Assembly (NCBI RefSeq): GCF_001426405.1
Contig: NZ_LMEP01000027.1
Span: 103,550 to 167,549 of the forward strand
Direction of reading: 5' to 3'
Length of the DNA stretch: 64,000 bases
Origin: Streptomyces sp. Root1304
Lineage (GTDB): Bacteria; Actinomycetota; Actinomycetes; Streptomycetales; Streptomycetaceae
Under the pieces are notes generated by a model, which saw nothing but the letters and a program-made list of their open reading frames with translations, ran no database searches and had not been told where the DNA came from. Each line of letters starts with the position of its first letter. Positions within the stretch are counted from its first letter, which is position 1. Made by a program: the position numbers and the translations under genes. Shown piece after piece: positions 1 through 8,373 of this stretch.

Positions 1-346
1 TCAGGGAGCCGTCCTCGGGGAACTCCCCGACGGCGCCGGCCAGGAGGGCGACGGCGTCCTCGTACCGCCCGAGGACCCGGTAGGTGCTGCCGAGGCCGAG
101 GAGGGCCCCGCGCCGGTCGTCGGAGGTCAGCCCGGTGCCCGCGAGGGCGCTCTCGTAGTACGGCACGGCCTCCGCCTCCAGGCCGAGGACGTCGTGGGCC
201 CAGGCCGTCTGGTAGGCGATCCCGGCGTCGCCGGGATGCTCGGCGGCGAGCGCGACGAGCCGCTCGCGGGCCTCCTCCTTGTGGCCTGCCCCGCGCAGGG
301 CGACGGCCTCGGCCAGTCGCGCGTCCTTCGTCCCGTGAAGATCCAT
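1..346 (-). CDS. Tetratricopeptide-repeat protein, N-terminal part (runs off left edge)
   Basis: About 115 residues are visible from an ATG at 346. The protein begins MDLHGTKDARLAEAV and then shows helix-turn-helix pairs typical of TPR repeats: an alanine- and leucine-rich helix around residues 25-50, then GLGSTYRVLGRYEDA near residues 88-102. No signal peptide or membrane segment is seen, so it is probably a cytoplasmic scaffold. The Shine-Dalgarno sequence is weak, so the start is provisional. It is divergent from the esterase gene at 517. The C terminus lies outside the window, so no partner can be named. The family assignment rests on repeat character only. Confidence 0.7.
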   Translation of the reverse strand, partial: MDLHGTKDARLAEAVALRGAGHKEEARERLVALAAEHPGDAGIAYQTAWAHDVLGLEAEAVPYYESALAGTGLTSDDRRGALLGLGSTYRVLGRYEDAVALLAGAVGEFPEDGSL

Positions 347-516
347 GGCGGCATCATCGCAGCTCGGGGCAGGTGCCCCGGGGGCGGCCCGACAGGTGAC
401 GGGCCGCCATAGCGGGCGGGCCCGATTGTGGCGTCCCCGCCCATGGAGGACGGCCCGCGAGCGCCCGTAGCCTCCCGGCCGACCCTCCGTCAGGTACGAG
501 CCGCCCGGGAGACCCC

Positions 517-2133
517 ATGCGTTCACCCCGTCCCCTCCGTCCCCTCCGCACCCGAAGGCCGCGCAGGTTCGCGGCGCTGCTGCTGTGCGCCGTCGCGGGC
601 CTGCTCCCGTCGGCGGTCCCCGCCGGGGCCGCCGCTCCCTCGCCCGTGCCCGGGACGCTGGGGGCGTACGACATCTCGTCCGTGTACAGCGCGGGCGTCT
701 CGTCCGGCGGCTACATGGCCACCCAGCTGCACGTGGCGTACTCCGGTACGTTCGAGGGCTCCGCGATGTTCGCCTCGGGTCCTTACGACTGTGCCCGCGG
801 CCAGCTCGCCACCGCGCTGAACGCCTGCATGGACACGACGCAGAACCTTCAGCTCGCGGCCCTGGAGCAGTCCACCCGCGACCGGTCGGCGCAGGGCCGG
901 ATCGACCCGGTGGAGAACCTGGCCGGTGATCCCGTGTACGTGTTCAGCGGCTCGGGCGACTCGACGGTGAAGCGTCCGGTGGCGGACGCGCTCGCGGACT
1001 ACTACGGCCGGTTCGGCGCCCGGGTCGCCTACGACCGGTCGACGGCGGCGGGGCACGCCTGGATCACACCGCTCGGGCCCAACACCTGCGCGGTGACGCA
1101 GAGTCCGTATCTGAACGACTGCGGAACCGACGCGGAGGGGGCGCTGCTCGGGCACCTCCTCGGTGCGGTCGCGGCGCCCGGATCGGGCACCGGAGGCTCC
1201 TTGATCCGCTTCGACCAGAACGCGTACGCGCCGGGCGGTTCGGCGGCGGCCGTCTCGATGGGCGGGGAGGGCTTCGCGTACGTCCCGGCGTCCTGTGCGC
1301 AGGGGGCGCGGTGCCGGCTGCTCGTGGCCCTGCACGGCTGCAAGCAGGGGTACGCCTACCAGGGGTTCGGGACGCGGTTCGTGCAAGGCGCGTACCTGAA
1401 CGAGTACGCCGACACCAACGACATGATCGTGCTCTATCCGCAGGCGGCGCCCACCGCGACCCTGGAGAATCCGAACGGCTGCTGGAACTGGTGGGGCTAC
1501 CTCGGCGACACGGCCTACGCGCAGCACGGCGGGAAGCAGATCGAGGCCGTCATGGGCATGGTCCGCGCGCTGCGCGGCACCGGGACGCCCCCGGAGTCCG
1601 GCCGGACGGTGCTGTCGAGCACCGACGCCGAGGACGGTTACGTGAAGGCCGCCGCCGACGGTTCGGGGGCCTCGGTCGGCACCCTGGAGGACCTGTACGG
1701 GCTGGCGCTGGGCCGGGGCACGGACGGCAGGGTGAACCGGTTGGTGGTCTCCTTCGACACCTCGCGGATTCCCGCCGGCAAGGAGATCACCCGGGCCTGG
1801 CTGACCGTCACCCGGTCGAGCGGCTCGGGCGACCCGTGGGCCTCGCCGGCCGGCAACCGGCTCCTGGTGGATCTGCGCTCGGGCTGCTTCGGCGGCTGCG
1901 CGGTCGAGGCCGGTGACTGGTCGGCGGCGGCCTCGGTGGCGGGCGCGGCCCGGATCGACGCGTTCGCCTCGGGGAGCGCGGTGTCGACGGACCTGTCGGC
2001 GCAGGCCCTGGCGGCACTGAACCGGGGCGGGGTCACCCAGTTCCGGCTCGGCTTCGCTGCCGCCCCGACGGGGACGGCGTACCTCTTCGTGAACCGGGAC
2101 GCGCCGGTGACGCTGACGGTCGAGTACCGGTAG
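517..2133 (+). CDS. Secreted PHB-depolymerase-family esterase with a C-terminal DNRLRE-like domain
   Basis: A 538-residue exported protein with an Arg-rich N terminus, a hydrophobic stretch at residues 18-38 and cleavage probably near AGA-A. A GVSSG lipase box places the nucleophile at S62. Candidate triad partners are D148 (in SGSGDST) and H180 (in AAGHAW). An oxyanion-type LHGCKQ follows at about 272-277, after the triad, which is the order known for type II catalytic domains of extracellular poly(3-hydroxybutyrate) depolymerases. NPNGCWNWWGY around residue 320 is the usual aromatic substrate-binding block. From about 360 a beta-rich domain resembles DNRLRE-type wall/adhesion modules rather than a standard PHB-binding domain. 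The start has GGGAGA about 6 nt upstream. Predicted role: hydrolysis of extracellular polyesters or short oligomers. Confidence 0.85.
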   Translation: MRSPRPLRPLRTRRPRRFAALLLCAVAGLLPSAVPAGAAAPSPVPGTLGAYDISSVYSAGVSSGGYMATQLHVAYSGTFEGSAMFASGPYDCARGQLATALNACMDTTQNLQLAALEQSTRDRSAQGRIDPVENLAGDPVYVFSGSGDSTVKRPVADALADYYGRFGARVAYDRSTAAGHAWITPLGPNTCAVTQSPYLNDCGTDAEGALLGHLLGAVAAPGSGTGGSLIRFDQNAYAPGGSAAAVSMGGEGFAYVPASCAQGARCRLLVALHGCKQGYAYQGFGTRFVQGAYLNEYADTNDMIVLYPQAAPTATLENPNGCWNWWGYLGDTAYAQHGGKQIEAVMGMVRALRGTGTPPESGRTVLSSTDAEDGYVKAAADGSGASVGTLEDLYGLALGRGTDGRVNRLVVSFDTSRIPAGKEITRAWLTVTRSSGSGDPWASPAGNRLLVDLRSGCFGGCAVEAGDWSAAASVAGAARIDAFASGSAVSTDLSAQALAALNRGGVTQFRLGFAAAPTGTAYLFVNRDAPVTLTVEYR

Positions 2134-2225
2134 GGCGGGGGCGGCCGGGGCCGGCGGGCGGGTCCCGACCGCGCGTCGGACGCGGGACGCCGGGCGCCGC
2201 CTCGGCCCTCGGCTCAGTCCTCGGC

Positions 2226-3164
2226 TCAGTCCTCGGTGGTGACGAGGACCAGCGGGGTCCCCGCGCAGGGCAGCAGGCGCAGCCCGTCGGCATGGTGCCC
2301 GGCCGGTGGTCCCGCGAGGACGGCGCCGAAGTCGGGGCCCCTGGTCAGGGATCCCACGAGGTGGGCCGGGTCGGTCGAGGCGGCGACCCGGCCGCGCGCG
2401 TTGACCAGCCGGGCCGGCGCGGGGAGCGCCTGGAGCGCGGGCAGTACGGCCGCCTCGAAGTGGCGCAGATAGACGTCGGCGGCGGCGACTCCGAGGAACG
2501 CGCCGTCGACGGCGACCGGCTCGGAGAGCGTGAGGCTGTACTCGTCCGAGCAGAGGTAGTCGACGTAGGGCCCGGCGACGGCGCGGCGGCCGGTCTCGCG
2601 CGGCAGGGTGTACCAGTCCCAGTGCGTGTAGTCGGAGTACGCCGAGTGCTCGGGGTCCAGGTCGAGCAGGAGCGGCCGTACGGCGCCGCCGGGGCCGCGC
2701 TGCCACCACTCCAGGCAGCCCGGTACGTCGCCGAGGAGTCCGGGCGCGGCGACGAAGCCCACGCCGGAGACGAGCGGGTGGCGGTCGAGCCGGTCGCGGA
2801 GTCCGGGCCGCAGGGCGGCGAGGTCCCCGGCGAGCGGCGTCCGGCCGGTGCGCGAGGCCTCGGCGAGGAGTGCGCCGGTGTCGTCCCCGGTCGCGGCGAC
2901 GACGAGGAAGACCTCTTCGAGCGCGGCGGCGACGCGGTCGACGACGGCCCCGTACGGGTCGGACGCGACGGGGGTCCGGTGTCCCCGGGCGGGGCCCGCC
3001 GGTGCGGGGAGCCGGAGGTCCCGGGCGGGGACGTCCGGCTCGTCGCGCGCGTCCCGGGCGCGGGCCGCCGGCTGTCCGGGGCCGGCCGGCCGCGCCGTCA
3101 CGGCCGTGCGCGGGGTGTCAGCGGCGGCCCCCGCGGGGCCCGCGAGCCCGGTGCTCCTGCCCAT
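2226..3164 (-). CDS. Cache-domain-containing protein without membrane anchor
   Basis: A 312-residue protein. After a low-complexity Ala/Gly/Arg N terminus, residues ~70-300 have the layout of a double Cache ligand-binding domain: a long helix (VVDRVAAALEEVFLVVAA), a strand pair with YSDYTHWDWY, then PYVDYLCSDEYSLTLSEPV and GVAAADVYLRHF. Cache domains usually sit outside the membrane in chemoreceptors and kinases and bind amino acids, amines or carboxylates. Here there is no signal peptide, transmembrane segment or output domain. The gene overlaps the GntR regulator upstream by 47 bp on the same strand and is divergent from a polyamine-type ABC operon. A cytosolic small-molecule sensor acting with that regulator is plausible but inferred. 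Confidence 0.75.
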   Translation of the reverse strand: MGRSTGLAGPAGAAADTPRTAVTARPAGPGQPAARARDARDEPDVPARDLRLPAPAGPARGHRTPVASDPYGAVVDRVAAALEEVFLVVAATGDDTGALLAEASRTGRTPLAGDLAALRPGLRDRLDRHPLVSGVGFVAAPGLLGDVPGCLEWWQRGPGGAVRPLLLDLDPEHSAYSDYTHWDWYTLPRETGRRAVAGPYVDYLCSDEYSLTLSEPVAVDGAFLGVAAADVYLRHFEAAVLPALQALPAPARLVNARGRVAASTDPAHLVGSLTRGPDFGAVLAGPPAGHHADGLRLLPCAGTPLVLVTTED

Positions 3165-3966
3165 GCGTGTCCTCCTCGGAACGAGGCTCGGGTGCGCGTC
3201 CGGGGGCGGCGAGGCGCAGCGTGATCAGCCGCCCCACCGACTCCCGTACGCACGTCTCGGCGAGCGCTCTGGCTCGCTCGTCGGCCTCATCCTGCACGGC
3301 GGAGATCACGGCGCGGTGACGATCCGACACATTCGCCAGATGGCCGGGGTCGTCGAGGACCAGGCAGAGCAGTGCGCCCAGGTCGGTCTGGAGGGCGATC
3401 TCCTCGCGGGTGAGGCGGGCGGACTGCGCGGCGGCGGCGAGTTCGACGTGGAATCGGCCGTAGAGCCGGCTGCGGCTCGCCGGGTCCTCGGCGGTGGCGA
3501 GTTCCTCCGCCGTACGGGCGAGGGGGCGCAGGTCGCCGGGCTGCGTGCGGCGCGCGGCCAGCAGGGCGGCGGCGCCGGAGACGGCGGCCCAGTGGTCGCC
3601 GAGGTCGCGCAGTTCCTCGGTGGACCAGTCGGCGAGGCGGGCGCGGAGCCGCTCCTGCGGCGGGTCGTCGGGCAGGGTGACGAAGCTGCCGCCGCCGCGG
3701 CCCCGGCGGGTGGTGACGAGTCCTTGCTGCCGCAGGGCCATGAGGGCCTCGCGCAGGGTGACGGTGGAGACGCCGAGCTGTCCGGCGAGTTCGGTCTCGC
3801 CGGGCAGCTGCTCCCCGTCGGCGAGGAGTCCGAGTTCGATGGCGTCGCCGATGCGGCGGACGACGGTGTCCACCCGTGCCCGGGTGTCGACGGGCGCGAA
3901 GACGGCCCTGCGGGCGGCGCCCCTACCGGCCGCGCCGCCGTCGTCCGGTCTGCCGTCTGGTCTCAC
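3118..3966 (-). CDS. FadR-subfamily GntR transcriptional regulator
   Basis: A 282-residue one-component regulator. A winged HTH occupies residues ~30-95, with LPGETELAGQLGVSTVTLREAL as the recognition region and GRGGGSFV in the wing. It is followed by an all-helical FadR C-terminal domain (FCD, ~110-245) holding H/D-type residues suited to metal-assisted carboxylate or amine binding. The GTG start at 3966 has GAGGTGG upstream. The last 47 bp overlap the Cache gene, implying translational coupling. Divergent placement next to the ABC promoter at 4020-4048 suggests it controls uptake of the transported substrate and itself. A CCTTT-N5-AAAGG dyad lies near 4001-4015 in the shared region and could be part of its operator. 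Confidence 0.88.
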   Translation of the reverse strand: MRPDGRPDDGGAAGRGAARRAVFAPVDTRARVDTVVRRIGDAIELGLLADGEQLPGETELAGQLGVSTVTLREALMALRQQGLVTTRRGRGGGSFVTLPDDPPQERLRARLADWSTEELRDLGDHWAAVSGAAALLAARRTQPGDLRPLARTAEELATAEDPASRSRLYGRFHVELAAAAQSARLTREEIALQTDLGALLCLVLDDPGHLANVSDRHRAVISAVQDEADERARALAETCVRESVGRLITLRLAAPGRAPEPRSEEDTHGQEHRARGPRGGRR

Positions 3967-4019
3967 GGTTAACCACCTCGCGCGTCGAGCGTTGACTCAG
4001 CCTTTACCTTAAAGGGGTC

Positions 4020-4048
4020 TTGAGATTTGAACTATGACTTCATATGTT
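4020..4048 (+). promoter_or_regulatory. Vegetative-type promoter of the ABC transporter operon
   Basis: TTGAGA at 4020-4025, a 17-bp spacer, then TATGTT at 4043-4048: a near-consensus -35/-10 pair in unusually A+T-rich sequence for this genome. Transcription would begin near 4055. An ATG that could otherwise start the ATPase lies inside the -10 box at 4044, so the true start must be downstream, at 4098. The position opposite the GntR gene fits repression by that protein. Confidence 0.65.
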
Positions 4049-4097
4049 TGCGGCCACGCCCGAGCAACGCTCCACCGCACCAGAAAGGTTCCCGCCC

Positions 4098-5135
4098 ATG
4101 GAGGGAATGGCGATCCGGCTGACGGGACTGCGCAAGACCTACGGCCGCACGGAAGCCGTGGCCGGTGTGGACCTGGAGATCGCCGACGGCGAGTTCTTCT
4201 CGATGCTCGGCCCCTCCGGCTCCGGCAAGACGACGGTCCTGCGGATGATCGCCGGCTTCGAGGCGCCGAGCGCGGGCACCGTGGAGCTGGCCGGCCGGGA
4301 CGTCACCCGGCTCGCCCCCTTCGAACGGGACGTGCACACCGTCTTCCAGGACTACGCCCTCTTCCCCCACATGACGGTGGAACAGAACGTCGCCTACGGG
4401 CTCAAGGTGCGGGGAGTGGCCCGCGCCGAGCGCCTGGTGCGGGCCCGCGCCGCCCTCGCCCGCGTGGGACTCGACGGCCTCGGCCGGCGCAGACCCGCCG
4501 AGCTGTCGGGCGGCCAGCGCCAGCGCGTCGCCCTGGCCCGCGCGCTCGTCGGCCGCCCCCGCGTCCTGCTGCTCGACGAGCCGCTGGGAGCGCTCGACCT
4601 GAAGCTCCGGGAGCGGATGCAGGTCGAACTCAAGGAGATCCAGCGCGAGGTCGGCATCACCTTCGTGTTCGTCACCCACGACCAGGAGGAGGCCCTGACG
4701 ATGAGCGACCGCATCGCCGTCTTCCACCAGGGCCGGATCGAGCAGGTCGCCACCCCGGCCGAGATCTACGAGCGTCCCGGCACCCCCTTCGTGGCCGGCT
4801 TCGTCGGCACCTCCAACCTGCTGAGCGGCGACACCGCCCGGCGCCTCCTCGGCTCGCCGGGGACGTACAGCATCCGCCCGGAGAAGATCCGCGTGCTGAC
4901 CGATCCGAGGGCCCCCGGCGAACCCGGGCTCGCGACCGCCGCGGGCACCGTCGCCGAGGTCGTGTACCTCGGCGACTCCACCCGCTTCCTGGTCGACCTG
5001 GACGCGGGCGGTCGGCTCACGGCGCTCCAGCAGAACCTGGAGACCTCCTCCGCCGACCTCGCCGCCTTCCGGGGCGCCCGGGTGGGCCTCGGCTGGCAGC
5101 CGCACCACGCCGTGCGCGTACCGGACAACGCGTAG
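4098..5135 (+). CDS. ABC transporter ATP-binding protein, spermidine/putrescine (PotA) type
   Basis: A 345-residue ATPase that energises the importer encoded downstream. Visible parts are Walker A GPSGSGKT (K44), a Q-loop in FQDYALFPHMT, the LSGGQRQR signature, Walker B LLLDEPLGALD and a switch His in VTHDQEEA, followed by a TOBE-like regulatory domain from ~240 (IRPEKIRVL). These are diagnostic of the MalK/PotA group. The ATG at 4098 is chosen because AGAAAGG precedes it by 9 nt and because upstream ATG 4044 is inside the promoter. It is the first gene of a four-gene operon with substrate-binding protein and two permeases. Confidence 0.93.
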   Translation: MEGMAIRLTGLRKTYGRTEAVAGVDLEIADGEFFSMLGPSGSGKTTVLRMIAGFEAPSAGTVELAGRDVTRLAPFERDVHTVFQDYALFPHMTVEQNVAYGLKVRGVARAERLVRARAALARVGLDGLGRRRPAELSGGQRQRVALARALVGRPRVLLLDEPLGALDLKLRERMQVELKEIQREVGITFVFVTHDQEEALTMSDRIAVFHQGRIEQVATPAEIYERPGTPFVAGFVGTSNLLSGDTARRLLGSPGTYSIRPEKIRVLTDPRAPGEPGLATAAGTVAEVVYLGDSTRFLVDLDAGGRLTALQQNLETSSADLAAFRGARVGLGWQPHHAVRVPDNA

Positions 5136-5216
5136 GCGGGGTCCCGCCGATCAGGCCGGACACCCCCGGAGCACACCCCGCGAACCCCCCGTCCCCCTCA
5201 CCCCACGGAGCATCAC

Positions 5217-6416
5217 GTGCGCCCGCACCGTTCCCTCCTGACCGCAGCCGCCGTCTCCGGTCTGCTGCTTCTCACCGCCTGCGGCTCGGCCGACCCGGCA
5301 GGCTCCGGGAAGTCCGGCGGTCTCAACCCGCCCGACCTGAAGGCACCGACCGCGCTCGGCAAGGCCGAGGGCGAGGTCAATCTGATCGCCTGGGCCGGAT
5401 ACGTCGAGGACGGCTCCAACGATCCGAAGGTCGACTGGGTCAGCGCCTTCGAGAAGCAGACCGGCTGCCAGGTGAACGCCAGGACGGCGGCGACCTCGGA
5501 CGAGATGGTCTCGCTGATGAAGACCGGCGCGTACGACGCCGTCTCCGCCTCCGGTGACGCCTCACTGCGGCTCATCGCCTCCGGCGACGCGGCGCCGGTC
5601 AACACCGCGCTCGTGCCGAACTACGCCGACGTCTTCGCCGGGCTCAAGAACAAGGACTGGAACTCGGTCGGGGGAGTCCCGTACGGCATCCCGCACGGCC
5701 GGGGCGCCAACCTCCTCATGTACGACACCGAGAAGGTGAAGCCGGCCCCCGACTCCTGGTCCGCCGTCTTCGACAAGGCCTCGGCGCACAGCGGCAAGGT
5801 CACCGCGTACGACTCCCCCATCTACCTCGCGGACGCCGCCCTGTACCTCAAGGCGACCGAGCCGGAACTGGGCATCGAGAACCCGTACGCGCTGGACCAG
5901 AAGCAGTTCGACGCCTCCGTCGCACTGCTCAAGGAGCAGAACGCGCACATCGGCGAGTACTGGAGCGACTACCTCAAGGAGATCTCCGCCTTCAAGAGCG
6001 GTGACTCCGTCGTCGGGACCAGCTGGCAGGTCATCGCCAACCTCGCGAAGGCGGAGGGGGCGAAGACCGCGGCGGTCCTGCCGAAGGAGGGCTCCACCGG
6101 CTGGTCCGACACCTGGATGGTGTCGGCGAAGGCCAAGCACCCGACCTGCGCCTACAAGTGGCTCGACTGGATCGTCTCCCCGAAGACCAACGCCCAGGTC
6201 GCCGAGTACTTCGGCGAGGCCCCGGCCAACGCCAGGTCCTGCGCCGAGACCGCCGACAAGAACCACTGCACCGTCTTCCACGCCGCCGACGAGTCGTACT
6301 GGAAGCAGGTCCACTTCTGGACGACGCCGATCGAGCAGTGCCTCGACGGCCGGACGGACACCCGCTGCGTGCCGTACGCCAAGTGGGTCCAGGCCTGGAC
6401 CGAGATCAAGGGCTGA
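5217..6416 (+). CDS. Polyamine-type ABC transporter substrate-binding lipoprotein
   Basis: A 399-residue exported lipoprotein. The GTG start has CGGAG 6 nt upstream. The signal peptide ends in the lipobox LLLTAC, with the lipidated Cys at about residue 22. The mature protein has the PotD/extracellular-binding-protein fold: EVNLIAWAGY, then GAYDAVSASGDASLRLIASGD and PYGIPHGRGANLL. The YVEDG element and the aspartates fit binding of a di- or polyamine such as putrescine or spermidine, but the ligand cannot be fixed from sequence. It lies between the ATPase and permease genes and captures substrate on the outer face of the membrane. Confidence 0.88.
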   Translation: MRPHRSLLTAAAVSGLLLLTACGSADPAGSGKSGGLNPPDLKAPTALGKAEGEVNLIAWAGYVEDGSNDPKVDWVSAFEKQTGCQVNARTAATSDEMVSLMKTGAYDAVSASGDASLRLIASGDAAPVNTALVPNYADVFAGLKNKDWNSVGGVPYGIPHGRGANLLMYDTEKVKPAPDSWSAVFDKASAHSGKVTAYDSPIYLADAALYLKATEPELGIENPYALDQKQFDASVALLKEQNAHIGEYWSDYLKEISAFKSGDSVVGTSWQVIANLAKAEGAKTAAVLPKEGSTGWSDTWMVSAKAKHPTCAYKWLDWIVSPKTNAQVAEYFGEAPANARSCAETADKNHCTVFHAADESYWKQVHFWTTPIEQCLDGRTDTRCVPYAKWVQAWTEIKG

Positions 6417-6424
6417 ACCGTCCC

Positions 6425-7372
6425 ATGACCGCGCTCTCCCCGCTCTCCCCCGGGCTCTCCCCCGAGTCCCCCGCCGGAGCCCCAGGAGCCGCCGGAACGA
6501 AGCGGGCCGCCGGCGCCGTCCGGCGGTTCGCCGGGGCCCTGCACCGGCGGCCCCGGCTACGGCTCGCGGCCCTGCTCACCGCGCCGCTGCTCTGGCTGGT
6601 CCTCGCCTATCTCGGCTCGCTCGCCGCCCTCTTCCTCTCCGCGTTCTGGACGACCGACAGCTTCACCTCGGAGGTCGTACGGATCTGGACCTCGCGGAAC
6701 TTCGAGGAACTGGTCACCTCGCCCGTGTACCGGACCGTCGCCCTGCGGACGGTCGGCGTCGCCCTCGGCGTGACCGCGCTCTGCGCCGTCCTCGCCTTCC
6801 CGCTCGCCTTCTACACCGCCCGCGTCGCACACCCGCGCCGCCGCCCGCTGCTCGTGGTGGCGCTGCTCACCCCGCTCTGGGCCGGCTACCTGGTCAAGGT
6901 GTACGCCTGGCGGCTGATCCTCTCGGAGGGCGGCCCGCTGGACTGGGCGCTGCGCCCCTTCGGACTCAGCGGCCCGGGGTACGGCCTGACGGCCACCGTG
7001 CTCGTCCTGACGTACCTCTGGCTGCCGTACATGGTGCTGCCGATCCACACGGCGCTCGTCCAGCTCCCGGAGAACCTGCTGCACGCCTCGGCCGACCTCG
7101 GCGCGAGGAACGCACGGACCTTCCTCTCCGTGGTGCTGCCGATGGTGTGGCCTGCGGTGGCCGCCGGGTCCGTCTTCACCTTCTCGCTGAGCCTCGGTGA
7201 CTACATCACGGTGCAGATCGTCGGCGGCAAGACCCAGCTCCTCGGCAACCTCGTCTACTCCAACGTCACCCTGAACCTGCCGCTGGCGGCCGCGCTCGGC
7301 ACCGTGCCGGTCGCCGTCATCGTGGTGTACCTGCTCGCGGTGCGGCGCTCCGGTGCGCTGCGCAGCCTGTGA
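6425..7372 (+). CDS. ABC transporter permease (PotB type)
   Basis: A 315-residue inner-membrane subunit with about six transmembrane helices and a Pro/Ser/Ala-rich N terminus. The binding-protein-dependent-transport EAA-like loop is near LHASADLGARNARTFLSVVLPM, with the conserved G in DLGA. It begins only 8 nt after the binding-protein stop codon, with AAGGG overlapping that gene's end, so translation is coupled. It forms the translocation channel with the next permease and docks on the ATPase at 4098. PotB-like proteins import polyamines; related systems import other cationic compounds. Confidence 0.9.
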   Translation: MTALSPLSPGLSPESPAGAPGAAGTKRAAGAVRRFAGALHRRPRLRLAALLTAPLLWLVLAYLGSLAALFLSAFWTTDSFTSEVVRIWTSRNFEELVTSPVYRTVALRTVGVALGVTALCAVLAFPLAFYTARVAHPRRRPLLVVALLTPLWAGYLVKVYAWRLILSEGGPLDWALRPFGLSGPGYGLTATVLVLTYLWLPYMVLPIHTALVQLPENLLHASADLGARNARTFLSVVLPMVWPAVAAGSVFTFSLSLGDYITVQIVGGKTQLLGNLVYSNVTLNLPLAAALGTVPVAVIVVYLLAVRRSGALRSL

Positions 7373-7394
7373 CCGGCCGGAAGGACCCCGACCG

Positions 7395-8210
7395 ATGAAC
7401 CTCTCCCGTCCCGCGCGGATCGCGCTGCGCACCGCCGCCGGGCTCGTGCTCACGGCGATCTACCTGCCGCTGCTGCTCGTGCTGCTCGGCTCGTTCAACC
7501 CGGACCGGTCGGCGAGCTGGCCGCCGCCCGGCCTCACCCTCGACTGGTGGGCGGCCGCCTGGGACAACGAGGGCGCGCGGGCGGCGCTCTGGACCTCGGT
7601 CCGGGCCGGCCTGGCGGCGACGGCGGTGGCCCTCGTGCTCGGGACGCTCATCGCCTTCGCGGTCCAGCGGTACACCTTCTTCGGGCGCGAGGCCGTCTCC
7701 TTCGCGGTGGTCCTGCCGATCGCGCTGCCCGGCATCGTCACGGGCATCGCGCTCAACTCGGCCTTCGGCACGGTCCTGGAGCCGCTCGGGGTGGGCCTCG
7801 GGATGTTCACGGTGGTGGTGGGCCACGCGACCTTCTGCATCGTGGTGGTCTTCAACAACGTCGTGGCCCGGCTGCGGCGGCTCCCCGGCTCGTACGAGGA
7901 GGCGGCGATGGACCTGGGGGCGCACACCTTCCGCACCTTCTGGGACATCACGTTCCCGCTGCTGCGGTCGGCTCTCCTGGCGGGCGGGCTGCTGGCCTTC
8001 GCGCTGTCCTTCGACGAGATCGTGGTGACGACGTTCACAGCGGGCCCGGGCCTGGAGACGCTGCCGGTGTGGATCTTCAACAACATGACCCGCCCTCAGC
8101 AGGCCCCGGTGGTGAACGTGGTGGCCGCCGTGCTGGTCCTTTTGTCGGTGGTGCCGATCTACGCGGCACAGCGGCTCTCCTCGGAGACGGCGGGCGGGGG
8201 GAGGGTGTGA
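7395..8210 (+). CDS. ABC transporter permease (PotC type)
   Basis: A 271-residue membrane subunit, the last gene of the operon. It has six predicted transmembrane helices, with the first at residues ~12-32 followed by the periplasmic NPDRSASWPPPG segment. The EAA motif is well kept (YEEAAMDLGAHTFRTFWDITFP, around 165-185). The ATG at 7395 is preceded by GGAAGGA and lies 22 nt past the previous stop. PotC-type permeases pair with PotB-type ones as a heterodimer. No regulator or terminator follows directly, only a short imperfect direct repeat. Confidence 0.9.
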   Translation: MNLSRPARIALRTAAGLVLTAIYLPLLLVLLGSFNPDRSASWPPPGLTLDWWAAAWDNEGARAALWTSVRAGLAATAVALVLGTLIAFAVQRYTFFGREAVSFAVVLPIALPGIVTGIALNSAFGTVLEPLGVGLGMFTVVVGHATFCIVVVFNNVVARLRRLPGSYEEAAMDLGAHTFRTFWDITFPLLRSALLAGGLLAFALSFDEIVVTTFTAGPGLETLPVWIFNNMTRPQQAPVVNVVAAVLVLLSVVPIYAAQRLSSETAGGGRV

Positions 8211-8216
8211 GCGGAC

Positions 8217-8283
8217 GTCACGTGGGGTCCCGGGCGGACGGGTGTGGGAGGCCGTCACGCGGGACCCGGCGCGGACGGGTGCG
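8217..8283. repeat. Imperfect 30-bp direct repeat after the ABC operon
   Basis: Two copies, 8217-8246 and 8254-8283, are identical at 24 of 30 positions by eye, with 37-bp periodicity. Both begin GTCACG and end GCGGACGGGTG-CG/TG. They lie in the 163-bp gap between the operon and the exporter gene. No coding sense is evident; an operator pair or a decayed duplication are both possible. Confidence 0.5.
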
Positions 8284-8361
8284 AGCGGCCCGCCGCGGGA
8301 CCGGCGGCCGTGGGGCCACCGGGGCGTGAGGCGCTGTCGGGTGCGGTGGTTCCCGCACTGC

Positions 8362-8367
8362 TAGTTT
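8362..8367 (+). promoter_or_regulatory. Possible -10 box for leaderless transcription of the exporter gene
   Basis: TAGTTT lies 6 nt before the ATG at 8374 and no Shine-Dalgarno sequence is visible. That spacing would put the transcript start at the ATG itself, as is common in actinobacteria. No clear -35 element was found. Confidence 0.35.
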
Positions 8368-8373
8368 TCCCGA

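Noticed and set aside
523..2709. 728-codon minus-strand frame opposite the esterase
   Set aside because: Arg/Pro-rich, no domain, antisense to a clear secreted enzyme.
4044..4097. Earlier ATG for the ABC ATPase
   Set aside because: It sits in the -10 box of the promoter and has no ribosome site; ATG 4098 has one.
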